From NCBI RefSeq assembly GCF_012843265.1, contig NZ_JABAIT010000013.1, forward strand, positions 1-64,000: DNA of 64,000 bases, given 5' to 3'. Positions within the stretch are counted from its first letter, which is position 1. The number at the start of each line of letters is the position of its first letter. The notes under the pieces are model-generated. The model did not search any database. It had not been told where the DNA came from and worked only from the letters and a program-made list of their open reading frames with translations. Made by a program: the position numbers and the translations under genes. Of this stretch, positions 54,466 through 61,514 are shown one piece after another. Source of the DNA: Bacillus sp. DNRA2 (GTDB lineage Bacteria; Bacillota; Bacilli; Bacillales; Cytobacillaceae).

Positions 54466-54636
54466 CTAGTTCTTTAAGTGTTGGTATTTAAAAATTAATG
54501 TATCTAACTCTTGGCTAATGGCAATCGTTTTATCGTTTGTTAACCCAAGTTTCATGCCGGTATCAATCATATAGCTTTTTAAAGATTCAATTTTATATTC
54601 AAGCTCAATCTTAGAAGCTGTTAATAAGCCTTCCAT
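54466..54636 (-). CDS. Spo0E-family aspartyl-phosphate phosphatase
   Basis: A 56-residue two-helix protein with the family signature SQELD (residues 41-45) in KTIAISQELDTLIFKY. Such proteins dephosphorylate Spo0A~P and hold back sporulation. ATG at 54634-54636, with GAGGTA upstream; stop TAG at 54466-54468. It confirms a spore-forming organism. Confidence 0.88.
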   Translation of the reverse strand: MEGLLTASKIELEYKIESLKSYMIDTGMKLGLTNDKTIAISQELDTLIFKYQHLKN

Positions 54637-54817
54637 AAATATACCTCATTTCAACATATGTATATTCTTTACTTTATTTTACATTATATTAAACTAGCAT
54701 TTTACAAATATTTTTGACAATAATTTGAACTTTAATAACGTATCTGTAGTGTAAACTTCCTGAAAAATAGGAATGGGAAGGTTTTTTACCCTCCCAAAAG
54801 ATCTTCATTTTACATTT

Positions 54818-55003
54818 CTAAGAGCTTTTGATTGTGGATGCAGAGAAATTTCTAATCATTTTTTGTAAATTGCGATGGGATTCCCTTAATTTTATAGTTT
54901 CTTCAATAATTTTTTGAAATCCTTCCAAATCTCGGTCCGATGCACTTAATAAGGAACTAGGGATACCTTCAACGATTTGTTTAAGAGATAACTCTGTAGC
55001 CAC
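54818..55003 (-). CDS. Hypothetical small helical protein
   Basis: A 61-residue soluble, mostly helical protein (ATELSLKQIVEGIPSSLLSASDRDLEG to MIRNFSASTIKSS). Start GTG at 55001-55003, nine bases after AAGGTGG; a longer frame reaches 55045. No family recognised. Confidence 0.55.
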   Translation of the reverse strand: MATELSLKQIVEGIPSSLLSASDRDLEGFQKIIEETIKLRESHRNLQKMIRNFSASTIKSS

Positions 55004-55281
55004 GCATATTACCACCTTTCCATCAATCGTAGACCAATATTTCATCTACTTTAATATTTTGGGAAAGGGGTAGGTTTTTCCTGCCGCTTGTGTTAAAAAC
55101 TTCTCAACATTTATCTTCATATAATTATATGAAAAGAGTAATTGTATGTTATTTTTGCAAAAAACGACAATGATGGTTGTTGTATTTTGAACTAAATGGG
55201 GAATTTCTTACAAATGGAGATTAGTGAGATGATGTAAATAACGAGGAAATTAATTACAAAAAAAGAAAGGATTCATTCGTT
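55004..55281. other. AT-rich intergenic region
   Basis: About 280 bases between two small minus-strand genes. No convincing gene, terminator or RNA motif seen. Confidence 0.35.
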
Positions 55282-55428
55282 TTAATGAACCCTTGTAATT
55301 TGATCTTCAGTTACTAATTCGACTTGTCTTAACAAATCATCTTTCATGATTTCATATTGCCCGTTACGGTAATCATAAATAATTCTGTAGATCTTTCCTG
55401 AAAAAATCACTTTATCATTAATTGACAT
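55282..55428 (-). CDS. Small conserved protein, paralogue A
   Basis: A 48-residue protein whose middle reads VIFSGKIYRIIYDYRNGQYEI, close to the 47-residue protein at 60943-61086. ATG at 55428 follows AAAGGAGGTGG; the longer frame to 55539 has no ribosome site. No function known. The pair looks like a small beta-barrel family present in several copies per genome. Confidence 0.75.
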   Translation of the reverse strand: MSINDKVIFSGKIYRIIYDYRNGQYEIMKDDLLRQVELVTEDQITRVH

Positions 55429-55601
55429 GCTTCCACCTCCTTTGACTAAATTATACAAAATAAGTGTTAATTCAATTTTTAATCGATGTAAAGCTTTCGT
55501 AAATTCAAACAAATGGCATAATCTTTTATAAAAAAACATTTATTTACTTGACTTCAGATATAAATCCTAAGATTATATAGGTTATGGAAAGGGTGATGCT
55601 A

Positions 55602-56876
55602 ATGGAAATATCCGAAAATAAAGGTTTTCCGCAAAATCCAGAACAGTCTGGTGGTAGTATTTTTGCCAATAAAATTGTTCTGGCAATTATGTCCTCTAAT
55701 TTCTTGCTGCAGCTAGGAATATGGGTAAGAAATTTTGCCATTCTTCTTTATGTAACTGACATAACAAACAACAATCCGTTGTATGTTTCCCTCATCTCGG
55801 TTGCCGAGTTCGCACCTATTTTTATTTTTTCATTTATTGGAGGGACTTTTGCTGATCGGTGGAAGCCAAAATTAACAATGGTGTGGTGTGATTTACTTTC
55901 AGGAATTTCAGTGTTTGCAGTACTTCTTACATTGATTTACGGTTCATGGCATGTGATATTTTTTGCAACATTCATGTCTGCAGTGTTATCACAATTTTCC
56001 ATGCCTTCTGCAATGCGATTATTTAAACAACATGTTCCAGGAGAGCAGCTGCAGTCGGTTATGGCGATGTTTCAATCCTTAATGGCCATCTTTATGGTGG
56101 TTGGACCGATGATTGGCACATTTGTTTATCAGAAGTTCGGCATTAATGTATCAATTGCGGTAATGGGAGTCATGTTCTTCCTATCTGCATTAGTATTAAC
56201 AAGGCTTCCGAAGGATATTGAAAAAGAGGGCAAAGCCGATAACAACTTTAAGAAGGAATTAGTCGATGGACTTCGGTATGTGTTGTCTAGTACAGTCTTA
56301 AAAGTAATGGGCGGAATGTTTGCCGTATCAGGATTAGCTGTCGGATTGATCCAACCTCTTGGGATTTTTGTGGCGATAGAAAACTTAGGGATGACAAAAG
56401 AATTCCTACAGTGGTTGTTGGTTGCCAATGGGGTTGGAATGCTCGTAGGCGGCGGTTTTATCATGGCCATTTCACGGAAAATCTCACCACAAATGCTATT
56501 GTCTATCGGGATCCTTGCCAATATGATTGGTACAATCGGCATTGGCTGGTCGACAAGTTCAACACTTACAATCATTTTACAGGTGTTTAATGGATTGTTC
56601 TTCCCATGTATTCACATCGGAATTAATACATTGATTCTTAAAAATTCGGCTGAGGATTTCGTTGGTCGTGTAAATGGTGTACTTAATCCATTGTTCATGG
56701 GAATGATGGTCGTCGGAATGTCACTTTCAGGAGTGGTGAAGGTGCCGTTAACGTTATTTGGAGTTTATTTACTTTCAGGCTTGTTATTTTTAATTGGAGC
56801 AATCCTTCTGATTCCTCTTTTTAAAAAGAAGGTAGAAGATACGGTTGGAAATCAAGTACTTGAGACAAGTGAATAA
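55602..56876 (+). CDS. MFS transporter
   Basis: About 424 residues with twelve predicted helices. Motif A loop GGTFADRWKPKLTMVWCDLL, and a start NKIVLAIMSSNFLLQLGIWVRNFAILLYVTDITNN, place it with the macrolide-efflux-like MFS branch. Start among ATG 55584, 55596 and 55602; the last is best spaced from AAAGGGTG. Followed by a shared bidirectional terminator. Substrate unknown. Confidence 0.87.
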   Translation: MEISENKGFPQNPEQSGGSIFANKIVLAIMSSNFLLQLGIWVRNFAILLYVTDITNNNPLYVSLISVAEFAPIFIFSFIGGTFADRWKPKLTMVWCDLLSGISVFAVLLTLIYGSWHVIFFATFMSAVLSQFSMPSAMRLFKQHVPGEQLQSVMAMFQSLMAIFMVVGPMIGTFVYQKFGINVSIAVMGVMFFLSALVLTRLPKDIEKEGKADNNFKKELVDGLRYVLSSTVLKVMGGMFAVSGLAVGLIQPLGIFVAIENLGMTKEFLQWLLVANGVGMLVGGGFIMAISRKISPQMLLSIGILANMIGTIGIGWSTSSTLTIILQVFNGLFFPCIHIGINTLILKNSAEDFVGRVNGVLNPLFMGMMVVGMSLSGVVKVPLTLFGVYLLSGLLFLIGAILLIPLFKKKVEDTVGNQVLETSE

Positions 56877-56893
56877 TAATGTGATTAATGAAG

Positions 56894-56924
56894 AAAACGC
56901 TGGGTTATCATAACCTAGCGTTTT
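56894..56924. terminator. Bidirectional terminator
   Basis: AAAACGCTGGGTTA pairs with TAACCTAGCGTTTT around a short loop; T-runs on both strands end the MFS and ArsR transcripts. Confidence 0.92.
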
Positions 56925-57244
56925 TCTTCGTCTTCCACAATATATTTTAAAATCGAAAGTTTATTGTTCCAAAACTGCTCATAAAATGTTAACCATTGTT
57001 TAATTTCAGTTAATGGTTCTGGTTGAAGATGAAAGATTTTTTCACGACCTGATTTTCGACCACTGACCAGATTTGCTTCAGTTAAGATTTGTAAATGTTT
57101 AGCAATTGCCGTGCGGCTAATCGAAAAGTGTGACGTGATTTCTGAAATCGGTAATTCCTTTTCTGCCAATAGCCTTAACACTTCACGTCTTGTTGGATCA
57201 GCAATTGCCTGAAAGACATCATGCTTTTTGGCAGGAGAAGACAT
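56915..57244 (-). CDS. ArsR-family repressor
   Basis: A 109-residue winged-helix protein (DVFQAIADPTRREVLRLLAEKELPISEITSHFSISRTAIAKHLQIL, wing GRKSGREKIFHLQ). No metal-binding Cys-x-Cys is seen, so it belongs to the metal-free ArsR group (SdpR-like) usually paired with an AHSA1 gene. It lies one base after the AHSA1 stop and is the second gene of that operon. It probably binds the AAACCA/TGGTTT sites upstream of the operon. Confidence 0.9.
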   Translation of the reverse strand: MSSPAKKHDVFQAIADPTRREVLRLLAEKELPISEITSHFSISRTAIAKHLQILTEANLVSGRKSGREKIFHLQPEPLTEIKQWLTFYEQFWNNKLSILKYIVEDEEKR

Positions 57245-57245
57245 A

Positions 57246-57665
57246 TTAATTCTCCATTTGCTGACGCAGTTTTTGTACGATTCCCATCCAGCCCTTGCTC
57301 ATATTTTCGCGAACTGTTCCAGCTTTTTCGCCAGCTTTGCCAATAATTTCATCCGCTTGTTTCCAGCCACCATGAACGACCGTGAATTCAGTTTGTTCTC
57401 CTAACTCCTTTAATATGAAGGTCAAAATCCAACCATCAGTATCCCAAGTAAAAGATAATCTGTGCGGAGGAGATAATTCCGTTACTTTACAAGGTGATGG
57501 TCCAAACGGTGACTGGATGTGAAATTCATATCCGACTTCTGGTTTGAAATCATTAGGCATGAACCATGCACTGATGCCTTCTGCTGATGAAACTTTTTCC
57601 CATACCTTTTCAATTGGTGCATTAATGATTACTGACTGTTGAATATCTTGTAGTGTATTTTCCAT
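57246..57665 (-). CDS. AHSA1/SRPBCC-fold protein
   Basis: A 139-residue START-like helix-grip protein (QSVIINAPIEKVWEKVSSAEGISAWFMPNDF, VTELSPPHRLSFTWDTDGWILTFIL, GWMGIVQKLRQQ). The hydrophobic pocket may bind a small lipophilic ligand. ATG at 57665. Transcribed first, with the ArsR gene directly behind; this pair is common in Bacillus. Confidence 0.88.
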   Translation of the reverse strand: MENTLQDIQQSVIINAPIEKVWEKVSSAEGISAWFMPNDFKPEVGYEFHIQSPFGPSPCKVTELSPPHRLSFTWDTDGWILTFILKELGEQTEFTVVHGGWKQADEIIGKAGEKAGTVRENMSKGWMGIVQKLRQQMEN

Positions 57666-57695
57666 ATATGCTCCTACTTTCGATAATGAAATGTA

Positions 57696-57747
57696 AAACT
57701 GTTTGGTTTCGTATTTCAGTATATAAAACCATTTGGTTTCATGTCAA
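57696..57747 (-). promoter_or_regulatory. ArsR/AHSA1 promoter with two operators
   Basis: On the minus strand a -35 TTGACA lies at 57747-57742 and a TATACT -10 at 57723-57718. The palindrome AAACCA-TT-TGGTTT (57726-57739) lies between them, and a similar AAACTGTTTGGTTT is at 57696-57709, thirty bases away. Both are probable ArsR-protein sites. Confidence 0.75.
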
Positions 57748-57788
57748 GTTTCGAATTTTGATATCATATAATTATTAATGTTTAAAAA

Positions 57789-58082
57789 ATGTTGTTGGGT
57801 GTGTTGTCGATGTTTTTTCTTTTATTCACTTTTACACTTATTCTCGGAGTAACAGGAGGATATTTATTTTCAGCAGGCAATGAATTATTTGGGACGATTT
57901 TTATTGTTGCTAGTGCTGTTAGTTTGATTTTTACCATCGCATATTATGCTTCTAAGCGGAAATATAACTCGTGGAAGTGGGATTGTCTCGATTGCGCTGT
58001 ACCTGATTGCGATTGTGATGGATTGGATTGTAGTTCGGATTGTAAACCAGATTGTGATTGTGGAGGACCAAATTGTGATTAA
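57789..58082 (+). CDS. Membrane protein with a Cys/Asp-rich tail
   Basis: Up to 97 residues. Two membrane helices (FFLLFTFTLILGVTGGYLF and FGTIFIVASAVSLIFTIAYY), a short basic linker, then about 33 residues holding nine cysteines and many Asp, in repeated DC or DCD groups (CLDCAVPDCDCDGLDC, then SSDCKPDCDCGGPNCD). The tail looks like a metal-binding or disulfide-rich appendage. No family recognised. Start ATG 57789 has no clear ribosome site; ATG 57810 is possible. It overlaps the DUF2085 gene by eight bases. Confidence 0.65.
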   Translation: MLLGVLSMFFLLFTFTLILGVTGGYLFSAGNELFGTIFIVASAVSLIFTIAYYASKRKYNSWKWDCLDCAVPDCDCDGLDCSSDCKPDCDCGGPNCD

Positions 58083-58428
58083 TGAAGTTATTAGGGATAT
58101 CTTCACCTTACAATTTGTACCATGCCATCGTAAAAAAGAACGGTCTTTAATAATAAGAGGGAAACAATTCCCGCTATGTTATCGCTGCATGGCGATATTA
58201 CTAGGGTATCTATTTTTGCCGTTTTTGCTCTTCATCGATTTTTCCTTTCCGCTTTGGTTAGCGATCGTGCTCAACTTTCCGATGGTTATTGATGGGACAC
58301 TACAAAGGATAGGAGTACATACGAGTACTAATTTCTTGAGATTATGGACTGGATTAATATGTGGACTAGGTCAATCTATGATCGTAGCATATGTTAGTCG
58401 TTTTTTATTCGATATTTTAATGCAGTAA
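58075..58428 (+). CDS. DUF2085 family membrane protein
   Basis: A 117-residue protein with the DUF2085 pattern: PCHRKKERSLIIRGKQFPLCYRCMAI, a Cys-His and Cys-x-x-Cys arrangement, followed by three to four helices (GYLFLPFLLFIDFSF and later). GTG start at 58075, eight bases after GGAGG, overlapping the Cys-rich gene's stop. The Cys motifs suggest metal binding near the membrane. Its last codons lie inside the palindrome at 58415-58469. Confidence 0.82.
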   Translation: MINEVIRDIFTLQFVPCHRKKERSLIIRGKQFPLCYRCMAILLGYLFLPFLLFIDFSFPLWLAIVLNFPMVIDGTLQRIGVHTSTNFLRLWTGLICGLGQSMIVAYVSRFLFDILMQ

Positions 58429-58469
58429 AGCGATGGGGGACAGTCCCCCATCGCTTTACTGCATTAAAA
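58415..58469. repeat. Perfect 26-bp inverted repeat (terminator-like)
   Basis: Arms 58415-58440 and 58444-58469 are exact reverse complements separated by CAG; the core is GGGGGA-CAG-TCCCCC and the outer ends TTTTAA/TTAAAA. It acts as a bidirectional terminator between convergent genes. It also contains the last codons and stops of both, so both proteins end in Met-Gln. Confidence 0.9.
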
Positions 58470-58716
58470 TGTATTGGATGGTGTTGGGGTTAATCGGTGT
58501 TATGGTATGGATTTGATAACCGATGCTTAGTAATTGTGCAAGAGTTTCGGCACAATTTGTGTGCGGAGGTTCAATGGGAGCATGCTTGCTTTGATACATG
58601 TGTAGGAATTGGTTGGTTGGTGTGCATTGAACAATTACTACATGTTTTCCCATCCACGCTTGCCCGATTATTGGGTTTGCTGGGGTTCTTTTGCTTGGAT
58701 ACCACCACATAGGCAT
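58456..58716 (-). CDS. Hypothetical protein
   Basis: An 86-residue protein beginning MPMWWYPSKRTPANPIIGQAW, with a conserved-looking VIVQCTPTNQFLHMYQSKHAP and an end NPNTIQYILMQ. No family known to me. ATG 58716 follows AAGGTGG by about five bases; a GTG at 58725 is inside that site. Convergent with the DUF2085 gene. Confidence 0.6.
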   Translation of the reverse strand: MPMWWYPSKRTPANPIIGQAWMGKHVVIVQCTPTNQFLHMYQSKHAPIEPPHTNCAETLAQLLSIGYQIHTITPINPNTIQYILMQ

Positions 58717-58848
58717 ATAATCCACCTTCAGTTTGTTGATAGTATACTTTATTCATATTTTCTTGAGTTGCGCTCTGTTCGTAGTACTTTGCTTAATTAC
58801 ATACTTTCTAGAAACTTAGCATCTAATGATAATGAGGTGTTTTTTTCT

Positions 58849-59241
58849 ATGAAACGTAATCATCTTAGATTCATGGTCTTACTGCTTATCGTAGTTTGTT
58901 TTTATCTAGTTGTTTTTCGGACAAGAACGGTAACTTATCAAGGTGAAAACGCAAATTGGCAAGTTCGGGTTCAAGCTAAACTCACCGGTCTAAATGGTAC
59001 CCATACTATCAGGATCAAATATAAGGGGAAAAAATCGATTCGTGTTGGGGAATATCACATCAAGCCATTTTTCGAGGGTGAACAGGAACCCAAACTTATA
59101 AATGGTGAAATTGTTTATCAATGTACCGATGATTGCGGATATTACTCAAAAAATGAAACATTAATATTTTTCATCGTTTGGGTTGAAGGTGCAAATCAAA
59201 CAGAAAAAATAAATTTGATTGATATGAACAAGAAAGAATGA
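58849..59241 (+). CDS. Signal-anchored hypothetical protein
   Basis: A 130-residue protein with one N-terminal helix (FMVLLLIVVCFYLVVF) and an extracytoplasmic beta-rich domain (TVTYQGENANWQVRVQAKLTG, GTHTIRIKYKG, GEIVYQCTDDCGYYSKNE) with two cysteines. No family recognised. ATG 58849 follows GAGGTG; the frame is open much further upstream, but that part runs antisense to the 58456-58716 gene. Confidence 0.7.
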   Translation: MKRNHLRFMVLLLIVVCFYLVVFRTRTVTYQGENANWQVRVQAKLTGLNGTHTIRIKYKGKKSIRVGEYHIKPFFEGEQEPKLINGEIVYQCTDDCGYYSKNETLIFFIVWVEGANQTEKINLIDMNKKE

Positions 59242-59360
59242 AGCTTGCTAGTATCCGCCTATGAAATCTCATTCCTTCAAAAAAATTTATTATTAAAAAA
59301 GGTTTCGCTAATTTTTACCAGAAATACATAGTAATAGAGTTTTGAAGAGGTGATATCAAA

Positions 59361-59606
59361 ATGCCAGTGATAACAATTAAATTAGCAAAGGGAAGAAGCG
59401 AGGCGCAAAAGCAGAAATTTGTAGAGGCAATTACCAAAGAAGCAGCGAACATTTTAAACGTGCAAGCGGAATGGGTGACAGTACTTTTTGACGAATATGA
59501 GCGTGAAAATTGGGCTTCAAACGGCAAACTGCATTCATTAAAATTCGGAGAAGGATTCGGTCAAACCGGAACAACACTATCCGAAGCTGAAGAGGAGATA
59601 AAATGA
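59361..59606 (+). CDS. 4-oxalocrotonate tautomerase family protein
   Basis: An 81-residue tautomerase-fold protein. After Met removal Pro1 (MPVITIKLAKGRS) is the catalytic base. The rest fits the 4-OT layout, with a longer C-terminal tail. ATG after AAGAGGTGATATCAA. Its stop overlaps the next gene by four bases. Substrate unknown. Confidence 0.85.
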   Translation: MPVITIKLAKGRSEAQKQKFVEAITKEAANILNVQAEWVTVLFDEYERENWASNGKLHSLKFGEGFGQTGTTLSEAEEEIK

Positions 59607-60502
59607 AAATCGTGATTGCTGGAGGTACTGGCTTTATTGGAGAAATATTAACCCGATATTTACTTGATAAAGGCCATCATATCGTGATTTTGACAAGAAA
59701 CCCCAAACAAGCAAAGGGAAACATTTCATATGTGAAATGGCTAACTGCTGACTCAAATCCCCAATTGGAGCTTGAAGGGGCGGACGTGTTTATTAACTTA
59801 GCAGGAGTTTCAATTAACGCAGGGCGTTGGACAAAGCAACATCAACAACAGATTTATGAAAGTAGGATGAAGTCAACCGATGAACTTCTAAGTATTATTG
59901 CCACGTTGCACGTTAAACCTTCCGTGTTCATTAATGCTAGTGCCATTGGAATTTATCCTGCTTCAGATAAAGTAGAATATACAGAAACTAATCATGAAGT
60001 TGCCAATGATTTTCTTGGAAAAACAGTTAAAGATTGGGAAGAAAAAGCTGGTAGAGTGGCGGCCGATGGGATTCGTTGCGTTTTTATGCGATTTGGTGTA
60101 GTCCTTGGTAGAGAAGGCGGAGCACTCCCGTTAATGGTTCTTCCCTATAAACTTTTTGTTGGAGGGCGAGTTGGTACAGGGAAACAATGGGTTTCGTGGG
60201 TCCATGTATTGGATGTTGTAAGGGCAATAATCTTTGTTATCGAATCTCAGCGAGTAAGGGGACCAGTAAATATTACAGCACCTTCTCCAGTTACGATGGA
60301 TGAATTTGGTAGGACAATTGGGGAGGTTATACATCGTCCGCACTGGTTACCCGTTCCAGACTTTGCTATGAAGTTTGTCTTAGGCCAAAAAAGTGCCCTT
60401 GTGTTAGAAGGACAGAAAGTTATTCCTGAAATACTAGAAAATTCGGGGTTTGTATTTACTTTTCCTACGCTTAAATCAGCATTAGAAGATTTGCTCAAAT
60501 AA
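59603..60502 (+). CDS. TIGR01777 epimerase-family oxidoreductase
   Basis: A 299-residue atypical SDR (YfcH/YfhF type). GGTGFIGEILTRYLL nucleotide motif, VFINLAGVSINAGRWT, and a C-terminal DUF1731-like end (FVLGQKSALVLEGQKVIPEILENSGFVF). Start overlaps the tautomerase gene (ATGA). Role in the cell unknown. Confidence 0.9.
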   Translation: MKIVIAGGTGFIGEILTRYLLDKGHHIVILTRNPKQAKGNISYVKWLTADSNPQLELEGADVFINLAGVSINAGRWTKQHQQQIYESRMKSTDELLSIIATLHVKPSVFINASAIGIYPASDKVEYTETNHEVANDFLGKTVKDWEEKAGRVAADGIRCVFMRFGVVLGREGGALPLMVLPYKLFVGGRVGTGKQWVSWVHVLDVVRAIIFVIESQRVRGPVNITAPSPVTMDEFGRTIGEVIHRPHWLPVPDFAMKFVLGQKSALVLEGQKVIPEILENSGFVFTFPTLKSALEDLLK

Positions 60503-60545
60503 CGAATAGGATTTAAAAACCTAACAAACGTGAGGTGAAACATAA

Positions 60546-60914
60546 ATGGAATGTCCTTTTTGTAGTGAGAAAATTAATACAGTTGCTGAAAATGATCTTG
60601 CTTATGCTATTTATGACAAATATCCAGTCAGTGATGGGCATATACTCATCATCCCGAAACGACATTTTAGCAGTTTTTTTGATGCTAGTGTCGAAGAACG
60701 ACGTGCTATGAATGATCTATTGGACCAATGCAAAAACATACTGGATGATGTAAGTGCCCCGCATGGATATAATATTGGAATAAATTGTGGCGAAGCTGCT
60801 GGGCAAACGATTTTTCATGTCCATGTTCATTTAATTCCCCGTTTCACTAGTGATATTAACGATCCAAGAGGTGGAGTCAGAGGAGTCATACCGGAAAAAA
60901 GAATATATGAATGA
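60546..60914 (+). CDS. HIT-family hydrolase
   Basis: A 122-residue histidine-triad protein with CPFC near the start and the HVHVHLIPR active-site triad (about residues 92-100). Hydrolyses nucleoside phosphoramidates or related bonds. ATG after GAGGTGAAACATAA. Terminator follows immediately. Confidence 0.92.
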   Translation: MECPFCSEKINTVAENDLAYAIYDKYPVSDGHILIIPKRHFSSFFDASVEERRAMNDLLDQCKNILDDVSAPHGYNIGINCGEAAGQTIFHVHVHLIPRFTSDINDPRGGVRGVIPEKRIYE

Positions 60915-60952
60915 AAAAATGTGAGGGAACGATTATGTTCACTCACATTTTT
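60915..60952. terminator. Bidirectional terminator
   Basis: AAAAATGTGAG (60915-60925) pairs with CTCACATTTTT (60942-60952). It ends the HIT gene and overlaps the 3' end of the small minus-strand gene. Confidence 0.88.
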
Positions 60953-61086
60953 AAAATTTCATGTTCTGATACTAATAATACTTTTCTAGGATTATTCTCG
61001 CTTTTAATTTCATATTGTCCATTTCGATAATCATAGAAGATTCTGTACACATTGCCTGAGTATAATACTTTGTCGTTTACTACCAT
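60943..61086 (-). CDS. Small conserved protein, paralogue B
   Basis: A 47-residue protein with the middle VLYSGNVYRIFYDYRNGQYEI, nearly the same as the protein at 55282-55428. ATG at 61084-61086 after TAGGAGGTAATAAT, stop TGA at 60943-60945. Unknown function. Confidence 0.75.
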   Translation of the reverse strand: MVVNDKVLYSGNVYRIFYDYRNGQYEIKSENNPRKVLLVSEHEILKM

Positions 61087-61298
61087 ATTATTACCTCCTA
61101 GGTCTTAAGTAAATTAAGTTTACTTCATAATTTTTTTGAAAGATATTGTATTGTTAGATAATCTGACATTGATTTTTTTTCTGGTTATCTTTCATTAAAA
61201 CTTTTATCTTAATTCCCAACTTACTTCACACTTTATCGGAATTGTGACCCATCCCTAAATTTTCCCATAAACTATTCAGTAATTGAAAATAATCTGAT

Positions 61299-61317
61299 GA
61301 TTATGAAAATCATTATC
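61299..61317 (+). promoter_or_regulatory. Fur-like box
   Basis: GATTATGAAAATCATTATC matches the classic 19-base Fur consensus GATAATGATAATCATTATC at 17 positions. It lies about 200 bases before the P1B4-type ATPase start and about 55 bases before a possible -10. Confidence 0.75.
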
Positions 61318-61333
61318 AATAATAATTATTTAT

Positions 61334-61348
61334 TTAAAATTATTACTA
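61334..61348 (+). promoter_or_regulatory. Possible PerR box
   Basis: TTAAAATTATTACTA fits the PerR consensus TTATAATNATTATAA at 11 of 14 defined positions. It lies between the Fur-like box and the possible -10. AT-rich context lowers certainty. Confidence 0.45.
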
Positions 61349-61514
61349 TTTATTTTTTAAATCACCTGTGTTATGATGTCATTACGTTAATAGGGATAAA
61401 TTTAGTTAAGTAGTACACCTTATTGTTATTTTACAAAAATGAACGAGATTTTCATTCTCATTTAAAATTTATTTTTGAGAATCTAAGATGTGTAATCAAA
61501 GGGGAGGTAAAAAT

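Larger units (their letters stand above)
61087..61514. other. Regulatory intergenic region upstream of the P1B-ATPase
   Basis: About 430 AT-rich bases between divergent genes, with Fur-like and PerR-like boxes and a TATGAT -10-like hexamer near 61372-61377. No gene seen. Confidence 0.5.

Noticed and set aside
58609-58848. N-terminal extension of the 58849 gene
   Set aside because: It runs antisense to a likely minus-strand gene, lacks a ribosome site, and GAGGTG plus a signal anchor mark the start at 58849.
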